Source: Salinicoccus cyprini
GTDB lineage: Bacteria > Bacillota > Bacilli > Staphylococcales > Salinicoccaceae
Length of the DNA stretch: 64,000 nucleotides
Direction of reading: 5' to 3'
Assembly: GCF_007713705.1 (NCBI RefSeq)
Contig: NZ_VMSJ01000001.1
Coordinates: forward strand, 186,001-250,000
Below, piece after piece: positions 8,405 to 17,233 of the stretch (positions are counted from its first letter, which is position 1; every line of letters starts with the position of its first letter). A program made the translations under genes and the position numbers. The notes below the pieces were generated by a model. That model saw only the letters and a program-made list of their open reading frames with translations, was not told the origin of the DNA and did not search any database.

Positions 8405-11035
8405 ATGTCAAAAGAAAATGAAACAATACTTCCTAATGTCAAAATGTCGAGTAATTACCTACTTGGTTTGTACCACATGGCAAAACATCATGATCTTGAT
8501 ACATATGATAACCTCTTTGAAAAAGATGTAAGTGCCGCAGACAAATACCATGATCTCTCCATCAGTGAATATTACAACCTATTCAATAAAAAAGGGCATC
8601 CGAATCTCGTTAACGAGTTGGAACAGCTTTCAGAACATGTAAACCATTCCAACGGTTCTCGCATCTATAAGAAGCTTGATTTGAATATTGGTATTATTTG
8701 TGATGAATTTCTCTATCAGTCATATAAAGATGTTGTCAATCTGAAATACGTTGGAAGGCAGTGGGAGGAAAAGGATCATGAGTATGACTTTGTCATTATT
8801 GCATCTACATGGAAAGGAATTGATGGCAGCTGGCAAGGCATATCAAAGGAAAAAACGGAAGAGAGATACCAACTCTATGAACTGATAAGATACCTGAGAG
8901 ATAGAAATATACCAACTCTTTTCTATTCCAAAGAAGACCCTGTGAATTATGATGTGTTTATCGGCATCGCAAAAGAATGTGATTATGTATTCACATCTGC
9001 AGAAGAAATGATTCCAAAGTATAAAGAAGCAGTAGGGCATAAGAATGTCCACAAGTTGGAATTTGGTATTAACCCGCATTATCATAATCCAATAGGAACT
9101 GATCACCCAGCATTCAAGAAGTTTAGAGATGAAGTCATTTTTGCTGGAAGCTGGATGGTCAAGTATCCAATTAGAAATAAAGAAACCGCCATGGCATTCG
9201 AAGGTGTTAAAAAAGCAGGAAGAGATTTAAAAATTTTTGATAGGAACTTGAAGTTGGAAAACAAGCGCTATCACTTTCCGCCAAAGTATATAGAAAATCT
9301 CTCTTATCCGCTAACACATGAACTTCTTATGAAAACACATAAGATGTTCAAATACGCTATTAATGTAAATTCCGTAAAATACTCAAACACCATGTTTGCG
9401 AATAGAGTATATGAATTGCAAGCTTTCGGAAACATCCTTCTATCCAATTTCTCAATAGGCGTCAATTCCAAGTTTCCTAATGTATTTATATTTAATCATA
9501 AGACCGACTTGCCTCATTTCCTAAATCATACTGATGACAAGACATTGAGAGAAATTTCGGCCGCAGGCATCAGGCAGACAATGAACTATGAAACTACGTA
9601 TCACCGTATTCAATACTTGAATCAAATACTTGGCAAAGGAAGTGTAATGGACGAAATATCTGTTCTTGTCATTGTAAACGAAGATAGTGAAATGGCCAGA
9701 GAAATGTTCAACCACCAATCGTATAGGAATAAGAAACTGATTCCTCGAGATAATATTGACGAAGTTGACCTCAACTCATACAGGTTTATTGCGTATTTTG
9801 ACACTACCAAGTACTACTATGAGGAATATTACCTTGAAGAACTTGTAAGTGGGTTTAAATACGCTGATGTGGATTATGTGAGTAAGAATGGAGAGGACGA
9901 AAAATACAATTTCACCTCCAATTATCCAGGCCTCGACAGATCAATGGTAGATGGTGCAAAAATTCAAAGTTCTGGTGAGCAGATTAACAATATTTTAAAT
10001 GTAGTACCTGGAAACTTCAATGGACTGAATATTGATGATACAGAAATAGTATCCATTAAAGGTACTAATACAGTGAAAGCTTCAAATGAATTCAAAATGA
10101 GCATAGTTATCCCCATCCATAACAATGGTAGGTATCTGGAGAGCAAATGTTTCAGAAGCCTGCAGCGTTCTTCTGTATTCGAGCATATGGAAATTGTATT
10201 CGTCAATGATGGTTCTACAGATCAGGAAACTATTGATATCATAAACCGACTGAGAAGAAGGAATCCTGATATATTGTATTACGAATTTGAAAATCCTTCT
10301 GGTAGTGCATCGACACCAAGGAATAAGGGTGTTGAAATTGCTACAACAGAATACATCTCCTTCCTGGATCCTGATAACGAAGCAACTGGAGATGGATATG
10401 CCTCACTACTTAATACAATTGAAGCGGATGATAGCTTGGATATGGTAGTGGGGAACATGGTCAAAGAAGACCAAAATGAAAGAAGCATATTTGATTACTA
10501 TAAAGTGGTAAAGCTTTACAACTATAAAAAGGATATTATTGAAGATGCCAAAGGCTTTTTGAAACGCTCTTTCCTAAAAGCACAAAGCATACAAGCTTTA
10601 GTCGTAAGAAAAGATATTATCATAGACAATAATATTAAAATGGTTGAAGGTGCAATTGGACAGGATACAATCTATTACCAGGAACTGCTTATAAACTCAT
10701 CGAAAGTAAAAGCAATTGATGAAGTGGTTCATATGTACTATGGTGCCGTGGCAGATTCTGTCACTAATGTAATCAGCATTTCATTTTTTGAGAAGTATAT
10801 GAAACTTGAAAGATACAGAATTGATTTCCTAAAATCTAATGATTTGCTCGACGAGTACATTGAGAATCGTTTTGAATACTATATGCTGAATTGGTATCTG
10901 CCAAGACTCAAAAGAATGCAAGGAGAGAATAGGTCAGCAGCAGCAGAAAAGCTGATGGATATCTATAAGCTCTATGAACCATACCTGGGGACTGATTACG
11001 AACTGATTGAAACCCAAATTAAACAATATTTGTAA
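8405..11035 (+). CDS. Two-domain glycosyltransferase: CgeB-like GT plus GT2
   Basis: 876 residues. Residues 95-400 match the CgeB/DUF3880-type glycosyltransferase fold (NIGIICDEFLY, FYSKEDPVNY, FAGSW, and a C-terminal NRVYELQAFGN segment). From about residue 560 there is a GT2 domain: MSIVIPIHNNGRYL, FVNDGSTDQ, and DPDNEATGD near residue 655 that supplies the metal-binding acidic motif. Both halves look intact, so the protein could add two sugars in sequence. It is last in the operon begun by the TPR-GT4 gene. The gene at 13975 encodes a paralog whose GT2 half has lost these residues. Sugar specificity is unknown. Confidence 0.8.
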   Translation: MSKENETILPNVKMSSNYLLGLYHMAKHHDLDTYDNLFEKDVSAADKYHDLSISEYYNLFNKKGHPNLVNELEQLSEHVNHSNGSRIYKKLDLNIGIICDEFLYQSYKDVVNLKYVGRQWEEKDHEYDFVIIASTWKGIDGSWQGISKEKTEERYQLYELIRYLRDRNIPTLFYSKEDPVNYDVFIGIAKECDYVFTSAEEMIPKYKEAVGHKNVHKLEFGINPHYHNPIGTDHPAFKKFRDEVIFAGSWMVKYPIRNKETAMAFEGVKKAGRDLKIFDRNLKLENKRYHFPPKYIENLSYPLTHELLMKTHKMFKYAINVNSVKYSNTMFANRVYELQAFGNILLSNFSIGVNSKFPNVFIFNHKTDLPHFLNHTDDKTLREISAAGIRQTMNYETTYHRIQYLNQILGKGSVMDEISVLVIVNEDSEMAREMFNHQSYRNKKLIPRDNIDEVDLNSYRFIAYFDTTKYYYEEYYLEELVSGFKYADVDYVSKNGEDEKYNFTSNYPGLDRSMVDGAKIQSSGEQINNILNVVPGNFNGLNIDDTEIVSIKGTNTVKASNEFKMSIVIPIHNNGRYLESKCFRSLQRSSVFEHMEIVFVNDGSTDQETIDIINRLRRRNPDILYYEFENPSGSASTPRNKGVEIATTEYISFLDPDNEATGDGYASLLNTIEADDSLDMVVGNMVKEDQNERSIFDYYKVVKLYNYKKDIIEDAKGFLKRSFLKAQSIQALVVRKDIIIDNNIKMVEGAIGQDTIYYQELLINSSKVKAIDEVVHMYYGAVADSVTNVISISFFEKYMKLERYRIDFLKSNDLLDEYIENRFEYYMLNWYLPRLKRMQGENRSAAAEKLMDIYKLYEPYLGTDYELIETQIKQYL

Positions 11036-11048
11036 GTAATATAAGCTG

Positions 11049-11089
11049 AAAACCCTGAAAGCTGGATTATACATCAGCTTCAGGGTTTT
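11049..11089. terminator. Bidirectional terminator between convergent genes
   Basis: AAAACCCTGAAAGCTG (11049-11064) pairs with CAGCTTCAGGGTTTT (11075-11089) with one bulged A; A and T runs lie on either side. The stop of the leftward gene falls in the loop. Confidence 0.75.
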
Positions 11090-12281
11090 CAATTAAATGG
11101 TACAGGTATTTTACAAGAGGTTCATCTTGACTCTGTCCAGTAAACTTATCCATGATAACTTTAAAAGAGATGCTATCTAAATCATTTGCCATTACCAGGA
11201 CTTGGTCGGTAATCTGACTTGAATAGAGTATATCTTGCTGCTCAACTTCCGCTTCCAAATAGACAGGGATATTATTATAACCCTCAGGATACTTATATGG
11301 ATTGCCAATTAGTCCAAGAATATCATAATGATAGCATAAGATATCTATCTTCCAGTCATTATTTTTTTCAGGTAATTCGATGTAATTGAATTTCTGCAGC
11401 TGATCTATTTTGCCTGGCCAGTCATAAGTACTGGAAAACCTGGGTTCAACATTGCTATTTACAGGGTTGACCCTGATTCTGTACTTTCCAGGTTGTTCGA
11501 ATGTAAATCCAAAAGTCCTTGAAGTTGTTGGTGCAGATGAGAATATCGGTTTACCATCTTTGTATATATCGTAAATATATTCTCTCGACTCAATATAGTT
11601 TATAAAGACGGATAAGTGATCATCGCTATGAATTTCATCAAATAATAGCTGATCGTTATAGTTATTTGATGCCAGCTTTCTAATCATGTTATTTATATCA
11701 TTGTAGTATTCAAGTGGTGCATCAAACAAGTTTCTATTTTCAGGTAGTTCGGGTAGTGTAATTGCTAGCAAATTATCCAATTTGTTCTGCAATAATGTAT
11801 AAAGTGAATCAAGGAATTCCTGGTCCTCTTTTGAATGAACTGAAACTTTTAATAATATTACTTTTTCATAGTTGCCAAGCAGATTGACCAGTTTATCCAA
11901 GTATAACTTAAGATTTCTGAACTTCTGTATCCTCGCAAGGTTCCAATACTCAGGAGGCTGTGAAAGTAAAGATACCGAAGAAACGTTGTAGAATGAGCCG
12001 TTGATTTCGCATATATCATTCAATTCACTTGTCAGATCGATCATCATATTTTGAGCTGGATCATTTTCCAATTTTTTAACGTGAGTTTTATTCAAATCTC
12101 TATATGCATTAGTGATTTCTGCCAGATCATCCGTATTCAATTCAGCCATCTCTATATTGAATGGTTTGGAGAACAAAGAATTGATACTCTGATTTTCAAT
12201 AATATGTTTTACTTTATAAGGAAAATTTTTAAAATCTGTAAGTTCTTTAGTAAGAGAACTGCCAATAATATCTATATCCAC
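11067..12281 (-). CDS. DUF6270-like (SGNH-like) protein, longer form
   Basis: 404 residues, GTG start behind AGAGGTG. The N-terminus DIDIIGSSLTKEL places a Ser where DUF6270/SGNH-like proteins have their first strand and G-S-C/S loop. The central part has hydrophobic strands (VILLKVSVHS) and the C-terminal part (residues 230-404) appears beta-rich and could be a carbohydrate-binding or accessory domain. No signal peptide or membrane segment. It is transcribed against its neighbours and shares a terminator with the CgeB-GT2 gene. A shorter relative is at 16476-17177. If catalytic, it would be an esterase or acyltransferase of the glycan, but the motif blocks are too weak to be certain. Confidence 0.45.
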   Translation of the reverse strand: MDIDIIGSSLTKELTDFKNFPYKVKHIIENQSINSLFSKPFNIEMAELNTDDLAEITNAYRDLNKTHVKKLENDPAQNMMIDLTSELNDICEINGSFYNVSSVSLLSQPPEYWNLARIQKFRNLKLYLDKLVNLLGNYEKVILLKVSVHSKEDQEFLDSLYTLLQNKLDNLLAITLPELPENRNLFDAPLEYYNDINNMIRKLASNNYNDQLLFDEIHSDDHLSVFINYIESREYIYDIYKDGKPIFSSAPTTSRTFGFTFEQPGKYRIRVNPVNSNVEPRFSSTYDWPGKIDQLQKFNYIELPEKNNDWKIDILCYHYDILGLIGNPYKYPEGYNNIPVYLEAEVEQQDILYSSQITDQVLVMANDLDSISFKVIMDKFTGQSQDEPLVKYLYHLIENPEADV

Positions 12282-12563
12282 TGTGCACCTCTTAAATTTT
12301 TGGGTTAAATGATATAATCATTGTCACTCTATACTATATTAAGAAGCATCATGTGGCTAGTAGTTGCTGAAGATTAGACTACATTTTACTTGGATAGATG
12401 AGTATCTTATAATTGCAATTATTGCAAATAATTTTGTATCTGTATTGGAGCTCTGAATGTTACTGTAAACTTGATACCTTAGCATATTTAGGGGTTTTTA
12501 ATGTAAACAGTTTTGGTATAATAGTAATCAGCAAATAATATTGAGAAAGCAAGGTGTCACGAT
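12282..12563. other. Divergent intergenic region
   Basis: 282 bases between the leftward DUF6270-like gene and the rightward UDP-ManNAc dehydrogenase gene. It holds the extended -10 box described separately and AT-rich sequence; no ORF, RNA gene or strong hairpin was seen. Confidence 0.6.
12514..12522 (+). promoter_or_regulatory. Extended -10 promoter of the UDP-ManNAc dehydrogenase gene
   Basis: TGGTATAAT gives a TG-extended -10 box about 40 bases before the start codon; no good -35 box is seen. Confidence 0.5.
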
Positions 12564-13817
12564 TTGAAACTAACTACAATTGGTCTTGGGTATATCGGAC
12601 TTCCAACCTCCATCATGTTCGCCAAACATGACGTACAAGTTCTTGGAGTGGATATTAAACAGGAAGCAGTAGATAGCCTGAACAATGGTCAGATCCATAT
12701 CGAAGAACCAGGACTGCAGGAAGCTTTGGAAGAAGTGATTGAAAAAGGTACATTCAAGGCATCAACTACACCAGAAGAGGCAGATGCATATATCATCGCA
12801 GTACCTACACCAAACAAGGATGATGAATTTAAATCCTGCGATATTTCCATAGTGATGTCAGGTGTTAAAAGTATTGTACCACTTCTGAAAAAAGGGGATA
12901 CGGTAATCGTAGAATCAACGATAGCTCCAAGAACAATGGATGATCACGTTGCACCTTATCTGGAAGAGCAGGGCTTCAAAATCGGTGAAGATATATTTGT
13001 GGTACACTGCCCAGAGCGTGTATTGCCAGGTCAAATCATGCATGAGTTAATCTACAATAATCGGATTGTAGGAGGTATGACACCTGCGTGTGTTGAGGCA
13101 GGTAAGAAAGTCTATGGTACTTTTGTTAAAGGCGAAATGATTGAGACAAATGCTAAAACGGCAGAAATGTCCAAACTCATGGAGAATACTTACCGTGATG
13201 TAAATATCGCACTTGCAAACGAATTGGCCAAGATCTGTAATGAGCTGGACATCAACGTTCATGAAGTGATTGAGATGGCTAACAAGCATCCACGTGTAAA
13301 TCTTCATACTCCAGGGCCTGGTGTAGGCGGCCACTGCTTGGCAGTCGATCCATACTTTATCATTGCAGAAGCACCTGAGAAATCTCAACTTATCAAACTC
13401 GCACGTGATATTAATGTCTCCATGCCTCAGTATGTTGTGGACTATACGAAAGAGATTCTCAGCAAGATGGATAGCGATAAAGTCACTGTGTTCGGATTGA
13501 CATATAAAGGGGATGTTGATGATATTCGTGAATCTCCAGCATTCGACATCTATGAACTTCTTAGAAAAGAAGAAGGACTTGAAGTCGTCGCATATGATCC
13601 TCATGTCAAACTCGACTGGGTAGAAAAAGATGTGAATAAAGCTGTTGAGGATAGCTCACTTGTGCTTGTACTGAGTGATCACAGTGAATTTAGAGATATG
13701 AACGATGCAGATTTTTCTACTATGAAAAACAAGTTCATTTTTGATACTAAAAATGTTATGAAGAATGACTTCAGTGAAGTAAAATATTATAATTATGGCA
13801 ACATACAAAAACTTTAA
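12564..13817 (+). CDS. wecC: UDP-N-acetyl-D-mannosamine dehydrogenase
   Basis: 417 residues, TTG start. The enzyme oxidises UDP-ManNAc to UDP-ManNAcA with two NAD+. Seen motifs: Rossmann loop GLGYIGLP at residues 7-14, VPTPN, PERVLPGQ, the catalytic Cys in GVGGHCLAVDPY, and the C-terminal FGLTYKGDVDDIRESPA. The GLGYIGLPTSIMFA start and PERVLPG block are typical of WecC/Cap5O rather than UDP-glucose dehydrogenase. Length is normal. It supplies a uronic acid, the carboxyl-bearing sugar that the amide ligases in this locus would need. No UDP-GlcNAc 2-epimerase is in the window; it may be elsewhere, as UDP-ManNAc is also needed for teichoic acid linkage. The gene is alone between a promoter and a terminator. 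Confidence 0.92.
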   Translation: MKLTTIGLGYIGLPTSIMFAKHDVQVLGVDIKQEAVDSLNNGQIHIEEPGLQEALEEVIEKGTFKASTTPEEADAYIIAVPTPNKDDEFKSCDISIVMSGVKSIVPLLKKGDTVIVESTIAPRTMDDHVAPYLEEQGFKIGEDIFVVHCPERVLPGQIMHELIYNNRIVGGMTPACVEAGKKVYGTFVKGEMIETNAKTAEMSKLMENTYRDVNIALANELAKICNELDINVHEVIEMANKHPRVNLHTPGPGVGGHCLAVDPYFIIAEAPEKSQLIKLARDINVSMPQYVVDYTKEILSKMDSDKVTVFGLTYKGDVDDIRESPAFDIYELLRKEEGLEVVAYDPHVKLDWVEKDVNKAVEDSSLVLVLSDHSEFRDMNDADFSTMKNKFIFDTKNVMKNDFSEVKYYNYGNIQKL

Positions 13818-13827
13818 AAATAAAGTT

Positions 13828-13858
13828 AAAAAGACAGTCTTATTATGACTGTCTTTTT
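13828..13858 (+). terminator. Intrinsic terminator of the UDP-ManNAc dehydrogenase gene
   Basis: A perfect 12-base stem, AAAAAGACAGTC paired with GACTGTCTTTTT, around a 7-base loop; starts 11 bases after the stop codon. Confidence 0.9.
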
Positions 13859-13974
13859 ACATAAGAACCAATATATATCTTCCATCTATTAGATTTAATT
13901 TAAGATAATTGTACTAATTACTTTCTAAAGCTGGTGAGAAAAATTAACAAGGTCATATTAAAAGGGTGGAAATT

Positions 13975-16431
13975 ATGAATAATATGTCTAATAAACAAGT
14001 GATGAGAAAAATCCTTGAGAATACTGAAGAAGAAGTTGGAATGGCTAAAGCTGAACAAAATTCTGACTTATACTATTCATCTATTACTAAATTTGGAATT
14101 ACTGATAAACTAAATAAAATAATAGACAATTTTGAAAGTCCAGATACAGTGAAGTCAGGATTATATAAGAAAAACAATATTAACATTGGTATAATATGTG
14201 ATGAATTTTTGTTTTATTCATTAAAAGATACCGCGAACTTTTTTTATGTTCCATATACTGGTGATATTCAAGTAAATAAAACTTTTGATATTCTTTTAGT
14301 AGTTTCAAGTTGGAGAGGTCTAGATTACTCTTGGGACTATGTTGCAAACCCTAATGGTCAGAAGAGAAAAGCTTTAATAGAATTGGTTAGAAGCTATAAA
14401 GAGAATAACATTGTAACTGTATTTTACTCTAAAGAGGATCCGGTAAGCTATAACCAGTATTTATCTCTAGCAAAAGAATGTGATTTTATATTTACATCAG
14501 CAATTGAATCAGTCGATGATTATAAAAGAGATACACAAAATGAGAATGTAGATTATTTAGAATTTGGTGTCAATCCCTTATATCATAATCCTATAGGTAA
14601 AGACATGTCCAATGACTACTTGAATAAACAAATTACTTTTGCGGGCAGTTGGATGAAAAGATATCCAGAAAGAAATAGAGACGCTTTAGATATATTTGAA
14701 GGAGTAAATAAAACAAATTACGATCTATGTATTATTGATCGTCAGTATGAAAGAAAGATGGAAAGATATCATTTCCCCTCATATCTAATAAGAAACATTT
14801 CTGCAACATTACCTCATGAAAGGCTTATGAAGTTACATAAAGCGACTATGTGGGGCATCAATCTTAATTCTGTTAAAGATTCTTCTACTATGTTTGCAAA
14901 TAGAGTCTATGAATTACAAGCGATGGGTAACATAATAATAAGTAACTTTAATAAAGGTGTCCATAGTAATTTTCCGCATATTCAATTTCCTAGCGATAGA
15001 AAAGATGTAGAGAAATTTCTGACAACGATAAGTTTTCAAGAACAGAAACGTTTGATAGCCAAAGGAATAAGTGATGTAATGCTCAACCACTCTGCATTTC
15101 ACAGAGTAAAAAAAATGTTGGATAGTTTAGGTATGACAACTAGTTTAAAAAATGCTTCGGTATTAATCGTAGGTGATGGAGAAAATGCAAAGAAGTCTTA
15201 TAACAGACAGAGTTATAAACATGTAAGTTACATTGATAGAAAAAAATTCAATGATATCACAGTAGATAACTCAAGATATGATTTTGTAGCTTTTTTTAAT
15301 AATAATATTAGCTATCGAGAATACTATATTGAAAATTTACTTTCTACCTTCGCTTACACTAATGCAGATATCGTTTTCATGGGCGAAGACAAGTATCAGT
15401 ATGTAACTAATGCGGAGTTTGATAAAAGCAAGTCTATGTTTAAATCAAGTTCATTGAATACCTATTTAGATTCGAGCTCTAGCTTAAGTTATTTTAATGT
15501 ACCAGCTACAGAAATTAATGAAATAAATAATTATGAAGATATTGAGCCAGAGGGATTACTTACAATAATTATTAGGATGGATGGTGAGTATAAATATATT
15601 GAGGATAAACTACTCTTAAGTTTAAAGAATGCTGGATTAGATAAGCTTATCAAGGTGGTTTTACTTAATAATCAAGTTCTGGATAAACAGCAAAATATGA
15701 TTTTAAATAGATTGCTTACTAGGTACAATAACTTGCATGTACATAGATTGGAAGAAGAAAGCATGAACTTAAATTCTGTTAATAATGTCCTCCTTGATAA
15801 TATGGAAACAAAGTTTTTTACATTTATGAGTGAGCAGAATCAAATTCATATTGATAACTTCAAACGTTTATATAAATATTTAAAGGAAGACAATTGGTCG
15901 GATTTGGTATATGCAGAAAATGATAATAGTTCACAAGAGATAAGCTACCAATTAAATGATGATTTACTTTTCCTTAACACATCTATCGAAGGAATGATAT
16001 TAAAAACTTCGTTTGTAAGAAACAATAATGTTAAATTCGACACAGATTTGGAAAATGATGATGAAATTTTCTTATTAAATATGAAAGAAAAAAGTCCAAA
16101 GACTTTCAAATTTGATAAAGGATATTATACTAATTTTAAATCACTTGGCACGCAAAGTACTAAATCAAATCTGGTAAAACTTCATATAGCATTTGAAAAA
16201 GAGAAAAAGCGTGTAGAGAAATTGCTAGTCATTGACTTAATTGATTTCTATGCCAACAATATATACCCAACAAGTTTTATGGAAGATTATATTAGCTATT
16301 TTAGAGAAACTGCAAAGGAAGATAAAGCAGAAGCATTTTGTCTAATTGAGAAAATACACCAAATATATAAACCATATTATAAGAGTGGAAATATTAAATA
16401 TAATGAAATAAGTGATTTGCTTTTCCATTAA
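13975..16431 (+). CDS. CgeB-like glycosyltransferase with a degenerate GT2 domain
   Basis: 818 residues. A GTG at 13966 is in frame, but it overlaps the ribosome site AAAGGGTGG, so the ATG at 13975 is chosen. Residues 60-380 match the CgeB-like half of the 8405 protein (NIGIICDEFLF, FYSKEDPVSY, FAGSWMKRYPERN, NRVYELQAMGN). The C-terminal half aligns in position with the GT2 domain of that protein, but the nucleotide-binding DGS is replaced by LNNQ and the DPDN metal motif by SEQNQ near residue 616. The first half is likely active, the second probably not catalytic. The gene is visibly more AT-rich than the 8405 copy, so it is not a recent duplicate. Confidence 0.75.
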   Translation: MNNMSNKQVMRKILENTEEEVGMAKAEQNSDLYYSSITKFGITDKLNKIIDNFESPDTVKSGLYKKNNINIGIICDEFLFYSLKDTANFFYVPYTGDIQVNKTFDILLVVSSWRGLDYSWDYVANPNGQKRKALIELVRSYKENNIVTVFYSKEDPVSYNQYLSLAKECDFIFTSAIESVDDYKRDTQNENVDYLEFGVNPLYHNPIGKDMSNDYLNKQITFAGSWMKRYPERNRDALDIFEGVNKTNYDLCIIDRQYERKMERYHFPSYLIRNISATLPHERLMKLHKATMWGINLNSVKDSSTMFANRVYELQAMGNIIISNFNKGVHSNFPHIQFPSDRKDVEKFLTTISFQEQKRLIAKGISDVMLNHSAFHRVKKMLDSLGMTTSLKNASVLIVGDGENAKKSYNRQSYKHVSYIDRKKFNDITVDNSRYDFVAFFNNNISYREYYIENLLSTFAYTNADIVFMGEDKYQYVTNAEFDKSKSMFKSSSLNTYLDSSSSLSYFNVPATEINEINNYEDIEPEGLLTIIIRMDGEYKYIEDKLLLSLKNAGLDKLIKVVLLNNQVLDKQQNMILNRLLTRYNNLHVHRLEEESMNLNSVNNVLLDNMETKFFTFMSEQNQIHIDNFKRLYKYLKEDNWSDLVYAENDNSSQEISYQLNDDLLFLNTSIEGMILKTSFVRNNNVKFDTDLENDDEIFLLNMKEKSPKTFKFDKGYYTNFKSLGTQSTKSNLVKLHIAFEKEKKRVEKLLVIDLIDFYANNIYPTSFMEDYISYFRETAKEDKAEAFCLIEKIHQIYKPYYKSGNIKYNEISDLLFH

Positions 16432-16475
16432 TGTGCTTATCTGTTTTAAATGTTATTCTAATAAGGAGGTAAATA

Positions 16476-17177
16476 ATGAAGGTTGATGTATATGGAAGCC
16501 GGTTATTACTAATAAATATGCTTAATCTTAGATTTGACTTAAATGTTGAAATAAATAATGCCTTTATAGGTACTACTATAGATAGTCAGGTAAAAAAAGC
16601 CGTAAGAGTTGATAACAGTAAACTTAATAGCTTTACAAGTAACTACGAACTCTTGGAAATCAAAACTGATTTCCATAAGAGGTTACGAAGGTTTCATAAA
16701 TTTTCTAAAAGTAGCATTATTGTCTTAGATTTATTGCATGAAGGAAAACCTCTAATTAAGTTTGAAGAAGGAGTGTTGACTAAAAGAGCGGTTCTAAAAA
16801 GGTACGGTTATCAATGGAGCGATGGCAAAACCCTTTCATATGAAGAGAAAATTATAAATATCAATCAATATGTCGACATTCTTGTAGATTATCTATCTTC
16901 ATATGAATTGATAATACTTAATCAGTCTAGATCTCCTAAATATGAATTAAATGACGATGGTAAAAGGACTTTAAAGAAAAACATAGAAGAAATTAACTTT
17001 TTGAATTTTTATACAGAAACTTTTGAAGACTTATTAAGTCAAAAATTGAAAAAAGTTTATATTATACCAGAATATAAATCTATCAGTGATTTGCACGATG
17101 GGTACTCAAAAGAAGAGGAATATCATGCTTTCCTGAATAAGCATATAATGCGAATATTTAATAGTGAAAAATGTTAA
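16476..17177 (+). CDS. DUF6270-like protein, short form
   Basis: 233 residues behind a textbook AAGGAGG site. It opens with KVDVYGSRLLL, a strand plus G-S loop like the start of the 404-residue protein at 11067-12281, and has conserved-looking IIVLDLLHEGK and ELIILNQSR strands that fit an alpha/beta SGNH-like fold. No signal peptide or membrane segment. It lies between two glycosyltransferase genes and is probably co-transcribed with the CgeB-like gene. If enzymatic it could be a hydrolase or acyltransferase acting on the glycan; I cannot identify a full catalytic triad, so the function stays open. Confidence 0.45.
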   Translation: MKVDVYGSRLLLINMLNLRFDLNVEINNAFIGTTIDSQVKKAVRVDNSKLNSFTSNYELLEIKTDFHKRLRRFHKFSKSSIIVLDLLHEGKPLIKFEEGVLTKRAVLKRYGYQWSDGKTLSYEEKIININQYVDILVDYLSSYELIILNQSRSPKYELNDDGKRTLKKNIEEINFLNFYTETFEDLLSQKLKKVYIIPEYKSISDLHDGYSKEEEYHAFLNKHIMRIFNSEKC

Positions 17178-17233
17178 ACCCACGGTAACGATGCGCTTTA
17201 AAAATAACTATTTATAGGTTAGGGTTGATTTGA

